From an uncultured Clostridia bacterium (GTDB lineage: Bacteria > Bacillota > Clostridia > Oscillospirales > Ruminococcaceae): a stretch of 45,717 bases of DNA. Shown one piece after another: positions 1 to 7,549 of the stretch. A model generated the notes under the pieces. It saw nothing but the letters and a program-made list of their open reading frames with translations. It made no database searches and was not told the DNA's origin. Location of the stretch: assembly GCA_947631995.1 (NCBI GenBank), contig CANRNT010000015.1, forward strand, positions 1 to 45,717. The letters are read 5' to 3'. How positions within the stretch are numbered: the first letter of the stretch is position 1; each line of letters begins with the position of its first letter. Made by a program: the position numbers and the translations under genes.

Positions 1-42
1 CGAAGTCAGTTCGTTTCTTAATTTATTTTTCCATAGGGGTCT

Positions 43-86
43 TTTGTGCTGTTCGCACAAATTGGTTCGGTTCACAAACCGTGAGG
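43..86. repeat. Two adjacent short inverted repeats downstream of the small-gene pair
   Basis: Two hairpin-capable sequences lie just past the stop codon of the 58-residue gene: ttgtgc-tgttc-gcacaa and cggtt-caca-aaccg. They may end the recD2-comF transcript, but neither is followed on the minus strand by a clear T run. On the plus strand the second is followed by a partly T-rich stretch. Bases 1-42 show nothing recognisable. Confidence 0.35.
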
Positions 87-93
87 GCTTTTG

Positions 94-270
94 TTATTTT
101 AGCATAGTTTTGAGCTTTTGAACTATTCGCAGATCTTCCTGGATATAAGTCTGTATCATCTGTTCGAGACCGCTGTCGCTGACCTTTGAAAAATCATTGC
201 ACAATGATATCAGTGCTGACGTATTGTTTTCAAGAAGCTTAGTAACAGCGATATTGTCGTTACGTTTCAT
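94..270 (-). CDS. 58-residue helical hypothetical protein
   Basis: I do not recognise the family. The product begins MKRNDNIAVTKLLENN, is predicted to be almost wholly helical, and has no membrane segment or signal peptide. The start is well supported: GGAGG lies 6-7 bases upstream, and the ATG overlaps the TGA of the preceding gene as ATGA, indicating translational coupling. The two partners share a short acidic helical character that loosely recalls small ferritin-like or CotF-type spore coat proteins; that is a guess from composition, not a motif match. The gene is the last in the run recD2-comF-62aa-58aa. Confidence 0.7.
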   Translation of the reverse strand: MKRNDNIAVTKLLENNTSALISLCNDFSKVSDSGLEQMIQTYIQEDLRIVQKLKTMLK

Positions 271-455
271 TTTGTGTCCTCCAGTATATTGAGCATGGTA
301 TTATACCGGTTTCTGTGCTGCGCTAAAAGATTTTGTATATCGCTTCTGAGCTGCGGCTCTCTTATCTGCTGCAAGTAAGTTTCATACTTGTTTATAAGCT
401 CATTTTCTTCCGAGATCATATTTTGCAAGGTATCAAGGTCGTCTTTGCCAAGCAT
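267..455 (-). CDS. 62-residue helical hypothetical protein, CotF/ferritin-like character
   Basis: A small, charged, two-helix protein (starts MLGKDDLDTLQNMISEENEL; ends NTMLNILEDTK) with no membrane segment. The heptad-like pattern, with E/N/Q facing L/I, recalls the helical hairpins of CotF-like or DUF2383-like ferritin-fold proteins, but the match is weak. A strong GGAGGA ribosome binding site lies 7 bases before the ATG. Unusually, it falls in the 3' arm of a predicted hairpin at 463-506. The gene sits 64 bases after comF and overlaps the next small gene by 4 bases, so the two are probably made together. Confidence 0.7.
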   Translation of the reverse strand: MLGKDDLDTLQNMISEENELINKYETYLQQIREPQLRSDIQNLLAQHRNRYNTMLNILEDTK

Positions 456-462
456 AGTGAAT

Positions 463-506
463 TCCTCCGCTATTACATATTACATTCATAATATGTCCTC
501 GGAGGA
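463..506 (-). promoter_or_regulatory. Predicted hairpin sequestering the ribosome binding site of the 62-aa gene
   Basis: Reading the minus-strand RNA, UCCUCCG (506-500) can pair with CGGAGGA (469-463), the ribosome binding site of the gene starting at 455. Between them an inner perfect stem forms from CAUAUUA (495-489) and UAAUAUG (482-476). Both pairings are directly visible. That the structure controls translation is inference. Confidence 0.45.
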
Positions 507-519
507 GATAAAATATACG

Positions 520-1224
520 TTATTCAAACTTTGTCATTGCTATCGTACAGCATATTACCCTGTCAGCTCCGGCTTCCTTCAAAGCTTTGGAACAGTAATT
601 CAAAGTGCTTCCCGTAGTGATTATATCATCGCACAGCAATACCGTTTTTCCCTTTACGCTTTGCTCTTTTCCCGTAAAAGAATAAGCTTTTGCAGCTCTC
701 TGCTTTCTCTCCTCCGCAGAAAGCTCATGCTGAACGAGGCTTTCGTCTGTCTTTGACAGAAGTTTTCCGCTGACAGGTATATCACAATTCCTGTGTATCA
801 TTTTTGCAAACATATGCGCATGATTATATGCGGTCTCACGCATTTTTCTTTTGCTGACGGGTACAGACGTTATTATATCTATATCGGAAAGCAGGTCATT
901 TTCTTTCAGCAGCTTTACGGCTTTTTCAGCAAAGAGACCTGCAAATCCGGTCGCTTTTGCTCTTTTAAGCGAAATTATGCCCTTTTTGCCTGCTCCGTCA
1001 TAGTAAATAAAAGAAAAGGCGGCGTCATAGTATATCGTTTCGGACGAGCAAATACATTTAAGCTGGCCGCACCTTTTACAGTAGCTGTCATCGGCGTACT
1101 CCAGCTCTTTTTCGCACTTTTCGCAGATATACTCATCATACTTTATATAACCGTCACAGACAGGACATCTGTTAGGGAAAAATAGATCCGCAATAAAGTC
1201 AAGAAGCTTATATATCGATCTCAT
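520..1224 (-). CDS. comF: ComF family phosphoribosyltransferase-like competence protein
   Basis: ComF proteins are needed for DNA uptake during transformation in several bacteria and combine a zinc-binding head with a type I phosphoribosyltransferase fold. The 234-residue product has the expected paired cysteines (C20/C23, C34/C37, C49/C52, C57/C59) and, near the C-terminus, the PRPP-loop signature VLLCDDIITTGSTL. Length is normal for the family. The gene overlaps the end of recD2 by 17 bases, so the two are co-transcribed, placing a DNA-uptake protein next to a DNA helicase. No other competence genes are in view, so activity in transformation is unproven here. Confidence 0.9.
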   Translation of the reverse strand: MRSIYKLLDFIADLFFPNRCPVCDGYIKYDEYICEKCEKELEYADDSYCKRCGQLKCICSSETIYYDAAFSFIYYDGAGKKGIISLKRAKATGFAGLFAEKAVKLLKENDLLSDIDIITSVPVSKRKMRETAYNHAHMFAKMIHRNCDIPVSGKLLSKTDESLVQHELSAEERKQRAAKAYSFTGKEQSVKGKTVLLCDDIITTGSTLNYCSKALKEAGADRVICCTIAMTKFE

Positions 1225-3439
1225 CGCCGTTATCCTCTGCCAACATTTCTTTTAAGCAGGTATACCTGTTTGTCCTGCGGTCATTGGATATCATATAGTT
1301 GATGACACCCATAGAGCCTACTGCTATAAAAATTCTTTTTGCTCTGGTAACAGCGGTATACAACAGATTGCGGTAGAACAGCTTTTCGTATCCAGGACAG
1401 GCTGCGAATATCACATAATCAAACTCGCTGCCCTGACTTTTATGGACGGTTATAGCATAAGCAAGCTCGATATTGTCTAGCATAAGAGTGCTGTAACTGC
1501 ATATCCTGCCGTCAAAATCAATAGTAACGATACCCATTGCATGGTCTATTTTTAATATCTTTCCGATGTCACCGTTGAACACACCTGCGCCGTTCTCCTT
1601 GCCGTCGGGAGTTTCTCTATACCATATAACATCATAATTATTCTTGTTCTGCATTACCTTATCACCAGTTCGGAATGTGTAAAGCAGAGTTTTTATTTCT
1701 CTTTTTGACTGCGCGGGCGGATTGAGCTTTTCCTGCAATATGCGGTTCAGCTCAATAGTACCGCACGGTCCTTGTCTTGTGGGCGAAATTATCTGTATGC
1801 TCTCGATAGGGTCAATAAAATATTTTGCGGGAAGTCTGTCTTTGGAGAGGTCGACTATAAGTGAGCGTATGTCGTCATAGCTTGTCCTTGAAAAGAAGAA
1901 AAAGTCATCACAGTCGCCGCGAATAATATTCTCGCCTTTGATTATTCTGTGGGCGTTGGTAACTATCCTGCTGGAGCTTGCCTGTCTGAATACCTCTTTA
2001 AGGGCGACGGTAGGAACGACGCCGCTTTCGATTATGTCTTTCAATACATTTCCTGCACCTACTGACGGCAGTTGATCGCTGTCACCGACCAGTACGAGCT
2101 TACAGGTGATAGGCAAAGCGCGCAGCAAAGCGTCAAACAACAGAGTATCGACCATAGACATCTCATCTATTATCATAACGTCGCAGTTGAGAGTATTGTC
2201 CTCGTTATGGGTGAAATGCGGTATATCCCCGTCAGCGAACTGTACTTCAAGCAGTCTATGTATCGTTTTAGCTTCAAAACCTGTCAGCTCCGAAAGACGT
2301 TTTGCGGCACGCCCTGTCGGAGCGGCTACCATAACATTCAGTCCCTGCTGCTGAAACAATGAAATTATCGCGTTTAATGTGGTGGTCTTTCCCGTGCCGG
2401 GGCCGCCTGTCAGGACGAGAAAGCCGATAGAAAGTGCAGTATTTATGGCTTTTCTCTGTATTTCCTCATACACTATACCGTTCTGCTCCTGCGCGATATC
2501 TATAACATCGCCAAAGTCGATACTATTATCGTATGACATATTCTTCATTATATTCAGCCGACGGGATATGTTCATTTCGGCTGCGGCATAGTCGCGCAGC
2601 AGTTCGTATGTCCTGCCGTTTTTCTTTTTATACACTGCGACGACATGGTCGGTGTGCAGCTCTTCAAGCATACTGTCAAAGCGTTCAGCGTCTATCTGCA
2701 AAAAATTGCATGAAAGCTCCCTTAGCTTATCCGTTGGCAGACAGCTATGTCCTGCGGAAGCGTTTCTTGAAAGCACGGTCATTATTCCTGCTCTTACCCT
2801 GTTTTCACAGTCGGCAGGGAGCTGCATTTTCATTCCCAGCTCGTCAGCCTTACTGAACGGCAGACCGACTTCAAATGAGCAAAGACAATAAGGGTCGCTT
2901 TCTATCATATCTATTGCCGAAGCGCCCCACGCTTTATAAGCTCTTACGCCGTATGAAGCTGAGATACCGTTAGAGGCAAGATATGACATAAGTCTTTTTA
3001 CGACAAATTTGCACTTGAACTCTTCCGAATATTTCATCGCCTTTTTTGCCGAGATACCGTCAACCTCGGTAAGGCGCATAGGTTCGTTCTCAAAAATATC
3101 GAAAACATCGTCGCCGAATTTCTGCACGATGTTTTTTGCCAGAACAGGTCCGATACCCTTTATTACTCCGCTAGCCAGATACTTCTGTATAGCTGTCTGA
3201 GACTTGGGAAGAGCGCGTTCGCAAAGAGACGCCTTGAACTGTTCACCGTATTTTGGGTGAGATGTGAACTCACCAACGAGCTGCAAGCTTTCTCCCTCGT
3301 CGATATCCCCTATCTCGCCAACTACTGTAACGGGCTCGCCGTCAGCGTCCAGCAGCAAAACGACAAATCCCGTTTCTTCATTCTTATACACTATACTGTC
3401 TACGCTGCCTTTAAGCTCTGTACACTTTTTTTCGTACAT
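1208..3439 (-). CDS. recD2: RecD2-type ATP-dependent DNA helicase
   Basis: RecD2 is the stand-alone RecD-like SF1B 5'-3' helicase of bacteria that lack RecBC, acting in DNA repair and replication-fork stability. The product (743 residues from the preferred start) has the N-terminal OB-like region, tandem helix-hairpin-helix repeats (GIKGIGPVLAKNI), Walker A GGPGTGKTTT, motif II IIDEMSMVD, motif III VGDSDQLPSVGAG and the C-terminal UvrD-like motifs AITVHKSQGSEFD and YTAVTRAKR. I prefer the ATG at 3439 because AAGGA lies nine bases before it; an in-frame ATG at 3448 is too close to that site. It overlaps the upstream gene by 29 bases and comF by 17, forming one operon. Confidence 0.93.
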   Translation of the reverse strand: MYEKKCTELKGSVDSIVYKNEETGFVVLLLDADGEPVTVVGEIGDIDEGESLQLVGEFTSHPKYGEQFKASLCERALPKSQTAIQKYLASGVIKGIGPVLAKNIVQKFGDDVFDIFENEPMRLTEVDGISAKKAMKYSEEFKCKFVVKRLMSYLASNGISASYGVRAYKAWGASAIDMIESDPYCLCSFEVGLPFSKADELGMKMQLPADCENRVRAGIMTVLSRNASAGHSCLPTDKLRELSCNFLQIDAERFDSMLEELHTDHVVAVYKKKNGRTYELLRDYAAAEMNISRRLNIMKNMSYDNSIDFGDVIDIAQEQNGIVYEEIQRKAINTALSIGFLVLTGGPGTGKTTTLNAIISLFQQQGLNVMVAAPTGRAAKRLSELTGFEAKTIHRLLEVQFADGDIPHFTHNEDNTLNCDVMIIDEMSMVDTLLFDALLRALPITCKLVLVGDSDQLPSVGAGNVLKDIIESGVVPTVALKEVFRQASSSRIVTNAHRIIKGENIIRGDCDDFFFFSRTSYDDIRSLIVDLSKDRLPAKYFIDPIESIQIISPTRQGPCGTIELNRILQEKLNPPAQSKREIKTLLYTFRTGDKVMQNKNNYDVIWYRETPDGKENGAGVFNGDIGKILKIDHAMGIVTIDFDGRICSYSTLMLDNIELAYAITVHKSQGSEFDYVIFAACPGYEKLFYRNLLYTAVTRAKRIFIAVGSMGVINYMISNDRRTNRYTCLKEMLAEDNGDEIDI

Positions 3440-3770
3440 ATTCTTCATTCCTTAATATCTTTATGAGCTTTGAATACTTTTTCACCGAAAGCTCCGGAAA
3501 CTCTTTTTTTAATCTGTGGCACAATGCTTTTATATCTTTATCACCGTCAGTAAGAACTACGACCTTATCAGATGTATCATCGCCGAAAAAATGGGCTTCC
3601 CACCACACTTCGCGTATACGCTGTTCAAGCTCCGACAAACGTTTAATATCGTCGGCGCATATGATATGGAGCTGTTTACAATGCTTTCTGTCGGCTCTTA
3701 TCACAAGAACAGCTATAGGGAAAACGGATAAAAACGCTATCATCAGCGAGATAACATACAGTCCTTTCAT
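3411..3770 (-). CDS. Membrane-anchored 119-residue hypothetical protein
   Basis: I do not recognise the family. The protein starts MKGLYVISLMIAFLSVFPIAVLVI, a single hydrophobic segment followed by basic residues (RADRKHCK), so it is probably an N-in or N-out membrane anchor with a cytoplasmic or external domain of about 90 residues. That domain has a beta-alpha pattern (KVVVLTDGDKDIKALCHRLKKEFPELSVKKYSKL) reminiscent of a small Rossmann-like fold. The start at 3770 has AAGGGGTG at good spacing; a longer frame to 3839 runs into the promoter and is not used. It is first in the operon with recD2 and comF and overlaps recD2. Confidence 0.75.
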   Translation of the reverse strand: MKGLYVISLMIAFLSVFPIAVLVIRADRKHCKQLHIICADDIKRLSELEQRIREVWWEAHFFGDDTSDKVVVLTDGDKDIKALCHRLKKEFPELSVKKYSKLIKILRNEEYVRKKVYRA

Positions 3771-3829
3771 ACAACAGCACCCCTTTATAACATATGTTAT
3801 ACAAGGGTAAATTGTTATGCACACATTAA

Positions 3830-3858
3830 ATTGTACCACATTTTTTCATATATTGCAA
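3830..3858 (-). promoter_or_regulatory. Promoter of the recD2-comF operon
   Basis: TTGCAA at 3853-3858 and TACAAT at 3830-3835 are separated by exactly 17 bases on the minus strand, with a TG just before the -10. This is a good housekeeping sigma-A promoter about 60 bases upstream of the first gene. Confidence 0.75.
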
Positions 3859-3872
3859 TAGCCGCATTATAC

Positions 3873-3904
3873 AAAAAGGCTCACCAAAACATCTTGGTGA
3901 GCCT
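3873..3904 (-). terminator. Rho-independent terminator after pnp
   Basis: On the minus strand AGGCTCACCA and TGGTGAGCCT form a 10-bp perfect stem followed immediately by TTTTTG. It sits 34 bases past the pnp stop codon and separates pnp from the recD2 operon promoter. Confidence 0.88.
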
Positions 3905-3937
3905 ATGAAAAATACTGTCCTTATGCGGTCGTCACGA

Positions 3938-6057
3938 TCACTCAGCAGAAACTTTTTTAGCTGCTATGTCAGAAAGAGCGTCCTTTCTTGAAAGGTTTAT
4001 TCTTCCCTGATCGTCTATCTCCATTACCTTAACGACTATCTCATCGCCAATGGAAACGCAGTCCTCGACCTTTTCAACTCTCTTGTTATCAAGCTTGGAG
4101 ATATGAACAAGACCGTCCTTGCCCGGAGCTATCTCAACAAAAGCGCCGAAGTTCATTATTCTTACTACCTTGCCCTTATAGATAGCGCCTATCTCGGGGT
4201 CAAAGCCGATAGTATTGATGATATCTATTGCCTTCTGAGCCTTTTCAAGGTCGAGACCCGAAACAAATACGTTTCCGTCCTCCTCGATATCTATCTTACA
4301 CTCGCAGTCGGCAGCTATCTTCTGGATTACCTTTCCGCCTGAGCCGATAACCTCTCTTATCTTATCAACAGGCACTTTAGTGGTGAGCATTTTAGGCGCC
4401 CACTTATTGACTGTCTCTCTCGGAGCGGGTATAGCTTTGAGCATTATCTCATCGAGTATATAGTCACGAGCCTTATGCGTTTTTGCGAAAGCTTCCTTGA
4501 TTATATCGTAGGTAAGACCGTCGACCTTAATATCTACCTGAATGGCTGTGATACCCTTATGAGTACCGCCTACCTTGAAGTCCATATCTCCATAGAAGTC
4601 CTCGAGACCCTGAATGTCTACCATAGTCATCCAACTGCCGTCTTCCTTAGTGATAAGGCCGCACGAAATTCCTGCAACGGGAGCTTTTATCGGAACGCCT
4701 GCGTCCATAAGAGCGAGCGTAGAGCCGCATATAGAGCCCTGCGATGTAGAACCGTTAGACGAAAGCACCTCAGATACCATTCTTATAGCATACGGGAAAT
4801 CTTCTACCGACGGGATAACAGGAACGAGCGCTCTCTCTGCAAGCGCGCCGTGACCATCTCACGTCTGCCGGGACCTCTGCTGGGCTTTGTTTCGCCTACC
4901 GAGTAAGACGGGAAATTATACTGGTGCATATATCTCTTGGATTCTTCCTCGTCAATGCCGTCCATTCTCTGGGCGTCGCTTACGGGGCCGAGCGTGCAGA
5001 CTGTGAGAACCTGTGTCTGACCTCTTGTAAACAGTCCCGAACCGTGAACTCTCGGGAACAGTCCTACCTCTGCTGCGAGCGGACGTATCTCGTCAATACC
5101 TCTGCCGTCAACTCTCTTGCCCTCATACAGCCAGTTACGAACTATCTTCTTCTGGAGCTTATACATAACCTCGCCTATTATCTCGGGCAGGTTTTCATAC
5201 TTCTCGGAAAGTGTGTCAAGAACCTCCTGTGTGATAGGAACAAGTCTTGCGTCGCGAACATTCTTATCGTCGGTATCGAGAGCGACCTTTACTTTTTCAC
5301 CAACGAGAGCCTCTACCTCGTCCATCATATCGTGGTCAAGCTCCATAGACTCAAACTCAAACTTAGGCTTGCCTATCTGCTTCTGAATATCAGATATGAA
5401 AGCAACCATTTTCTTTATCTCTTCGTGACCCTTGATTATAGCCTCGAGCATAAGGTCATCGGGTATTTCGTCAGCACCTGCCTCTATCATAACTACCTTT
5501 TCGGCAGAGCCAGCAACTGTAAGATTGAGCCTGTTGTTCTCTCCGCGCTGCTCCAGAGTAGGATTAAGAACGAGTTCGCCGTCAACGTAGCCTACGTTTA
5601 TGCTGGCAACAGGTCCGTTCCAAGGTATATCCGATATTGAAATAGCGATAGAGGCTGCAATTGCGCCTGCTATTTCGGGCGAGTTATCGGGGTCTACTGC
5701 AAGAACTGTCATAACGACCGAAACGTCGTTTCTCATATCCTTAGGGAAAAGCGGTCTGATAGGTCTGTCAACGCAGCGCGAAGCCAATATAGCCTTATCT
5801 GAAGGCTTACCCTCTCTTTTAAGATACGAACCTGGTATCTTACCCACAGAATAGAGCTTCTCCTCAAAGTCTACCGAAAGCGGGAAAAAGTCGATACCCT
5901 CTCTGGGCTGCTTGCTGGCGGTAACGTTGCCCATAACAACGGTCTCGCCGTATCTTACGATACAAGAGCCGTTTGCAAGTCCGCACATCTTGCCTGTTTC
6001 AACGATAAGCGGTCTGCCTGCATAGGTCGTTTCAAATGTCCTGAAATTTTCAAACAT
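3938..6057 (-). pseudogene. pnp: Polynucleotide phosphorylase, interrupted by a one-base frameshift
   Basis: PNPase is the phosphorolytic 3'-5' exoribonuclease of RNA turnover. The N-terminal part (6057 down to about 4855) holds the first RNase PH domain and the alpha domain and runs into the second RNase PH domain at SRGPGRRE. The C-terminal part (4780 and below) continues that domain, then the KH domain ([12 protein letters not shown]) and the S1 domain ([19 protein letters not shown]). At about 4854 the sequence reads GAGATGGTCACGG where the family's [10 protein letters not shown] requires one more G. Adding one G restores a single roughly 700-residue frame. The start is the ATG at 6057 with GGAGG upstream; an earlier in-frame start lacks this. 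All domains remain intact, so this is either a sequencing error or a very recent mutation. Confidence 0.9.
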
Positions 6058-6167
6058 AGTTTGTCCTCCTAAAAATTTTTCTTCGGCAGCAGCTTTAGCA
6101 ATAAACACAACGCTTGTCATCGAGCGCTCTGTTTAATGCTAATTGCCACCGCCCATATATACACTTA

Positions 6168-6198
6168 AAGGCAGCGACATATATAATGCGACTGCCTT
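6168..6198 (-). other. Hairpin in the rpsO-pnp spacer
   Basis: AAGGCAG and CTGCCTT form a 7-bp stem in the minus-strand RNA between the rpsO stop and the pnp start. It is not followed by a T run, so it resembles a processing or stability hairpin more than a terminator. In E. coli the rpsO-pnp spacer carries an RNase III site that governs pnp autoregulation; a parallel here is inference. Confidence 0.4.
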
Positions 6199-6213
6199 AG
6201 CGTACAGATAAAA

Positions 6214-6480
6214 TTACTTACGGATACCGAGCTTAGCTATAATGGCTCTGTATCTTTCGATGTCCTTCTTAGCCAGGTAGTTAAGAAGGTTTCTTCTGTG
6301 ACCGATCATCTTATAAAGACCTCTTCTGGAATGATGGTCGTTCTTATGCACCTTGAGGTGCTCGGTAAGATCAGCTATCCTTTTTGAAAGTATAGCTATC
6401 TGCACTTCGGGAGAACCTGTATCGGTCTCGTGATTTCTGTTTGCCTCGATCAAGGCATTTTTTTCTTCTTTTCTCATCAT
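6214..6480 (-). CDS. rpsO: 30S ribosomal protein S15
   Basis: S15 is a primary 16S rRNA-binding protein of the small-subunit platform. The 88-residue product carries the family core ([49 protein letters not shown]) and the usual C-terminus. I place the start at the first of two adjacent ATGs (6480), which has AAGGGG ten bases upstream; longer readings into the leader have no site. It has a strong private promoter and a structured leader of about 130 bases. The conserved bacterial rpsO-pnp order is kept. Confidence 0.95.
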   Translation of the reverse strand: MMRKEEKNALIEANRNHETDTGSPEVQIAILSKRIADLTEHLKVHKNDHHSRRGLYKMIGHRRNLLNYLAKKDIERYRAIIAKLGIRK

Positions 6481-6523
6481 AGTGGTCGTACCCCTTTTTA
6501 ATATATTTTCCTGTGACGAAGAT

Positions 6524-6573
6524 ATCGGCAGATACGTTTCCGCTTTGCGGCAATACCCGATGTCTGCGAACAC
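6524..6573 (-). promoter_or_regulatory. Structured rpsO leader, candidate S15 autoregulatory element
   Basis: In the minus-strand leader, CCGC/GCGG (6550-6547 with 6543-6540) form a tight hairpin with an AAA loop, enclosed by ATCGG/CCGAT (6561-6557 with 6528-6524). An alternative pairing of the adjacent GCAGA and TCTGC overlaps the outer stem by one base, so the two are mutually exclusive. S15 is known to autoregulate through leader RNAs of several unrelated folds; assignment here is inference. Confidence 0.4.
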
Positions 6574-6615
6574 GGCAATTTTTATGCAGAGCTACTCTGT
6601 CTGCACAACATTCAA

Positions 6616-6644
6616 ATTATATCACATACTTTTCAAAATGTAAA
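6616..6644 (-). promoter_or_regulatory. Promoter of rpsO-pnp
   Basis: TTTACA at 6639-6644 and a perfect TATAAT at 6616-6621, separated by 17 bases on the minus strand, give a strong sigma-A promoter. Transcription would start near 6609, leaving a leader of about 130 nucleotides. Confidence 0.85.
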
Positions 6645-6688
6645 TAGCGTTCACAAATTATTAAGAATTTGTTTAAAATTGCAGCTTC

Positions 6689-7546
6689 TCACGCTATGCC
6701 GTGCTTGATTTTAGCTGCTGTAAGGGTATTTTTCATAAGCATGGCAATAGTCATAGGCCCTACACCGCCGGGAACAGGTGTTATAAAGCTTGCTTTTTCT
6801 TTCGCGCTGTCAAAGTCAACATCGCCGCACAGCTTACCGTTTTCAAGGCGGTTCATACCGACATCTATAACAACTGCGCCCTCTTTTATCATATCTCCTG
6901 TTACTAGCTTCGGCACGCCTACCGCAACAACGAGTATATCGGCTTTTCTGCAATGCTCGGCGAGGTCATTTGTTTTTGAATGGCAAATAGTTACAGTTCC
7001 GCTCTCGTGCAAAAGAAGCATTGACATCGGCTTGCCGACAATATTGCTCCTGCCGACTACAACGCATTCTTTGCCCTTTATCTCAACGCCCGTGGAAGCT
7101 ATGAGCTCCATGATACCGGCAGGCGTACAGGGCAAAAAGCTATACTCTCCTATCATTATCTTGCCGACATTAACGGGGTGGAACGCGTCGACGTCCTTTT
7201 CTGGGGAAATGCTGTTTATGACTGCCTTTTCGTCAAGGTGCTTCGGCAGCGGGAGCTGAACGAGAATACCGTTTACTTTATCGTCATTGTTGAGCTTATC
7301 GACCAGCGCGAGCAGCTCTTCCTGAGTTGTATCGGCGCTCAGGGCATACTCATATGACTCAAAACCGACCGCTTCACATGCTTTCTTTTTATTGTTTACA
7401 TATATTCTTGACGCGGGATCGTCGCCGACTATTACAACGGCAAGACCTATATTTATACCGTATTTTTCTTTGAGCGCGGCAGTTTCCTTGGCAATTTTCT
7501 CTTTCACGCTTGCCGATACCGCTTTTCCGTCAATTATATTTGCCAT
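6689..7546 (-). CDS. folD: Bifunctional methylenetetrahydrofolate dehydrogenase/cyclohydrolase
   Basis: FolD interconverts 5,10-methylene-, methenyl- and 10-formyl-tetrahydrofolate using NADP, feeding purine synthesis and formyl-methionine. The 285-residue product is full length and shows the catalytic-lysine segment [16 protein letters not shown], the folate-site motif VQLPLPKHL, the dinucleotide-binding [16 protein letters not shown] and the C-terminal [16 protein letters not shown]. It starts 3 bases after the lgt stop codon with GGAGGAATGAC upstream, so it is the last gene of the M16-M16-lgt-folD operon. No clear terminator follows; only an AT-rich inverted repeat (6653-6672) is visible. 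Confidence 0.96.
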   Translation of the reverse strand: MANIIDGKAVSASVKEKIAKETAALKEKYGINIGLAVVIVGDDPASRIYVNNKKKACEAVGFESYEYALSADTTQEELLALVDKLNNDDKVNGILVQLPLPKHLDEKAVINSISPEKDVDAFHPVNVGKIMIGEYSFLPCTPAGIMELIASTGVEIKGKECVVVGRSNIVGKPMSMLLLHESGTVTICHSKTNDLAEHCRKADILVVAVGVPKLVTGDMIKEGAVVIDVGMNRLENGKLCGDVDFDSAKEKASFITPVPGGVGPMTIAMLMKNTLTAAKIKHGIA

Positions 7547-7549
7547 ATG

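Noticed and set aside
4804-4870. Programmed ribosomal frameshift in pnp
   Set aside because: No slippery heptamer or downstream pseudoknot is seen, and PNPase is not known to use one; a one-base loss is simpler.
4924-5640. A 238-codon plus-strand frame opposite pnp
   Set aside because: Antisense to a strongly conserved gene, Leu/Tyr-rich nonsense composition, no start signal.
6653-6672. Terminator between folD and the rpsO promoter
   Set aside because: Only an AT-rich 7-bp inverted repeat with no T run after it; too weak to call.
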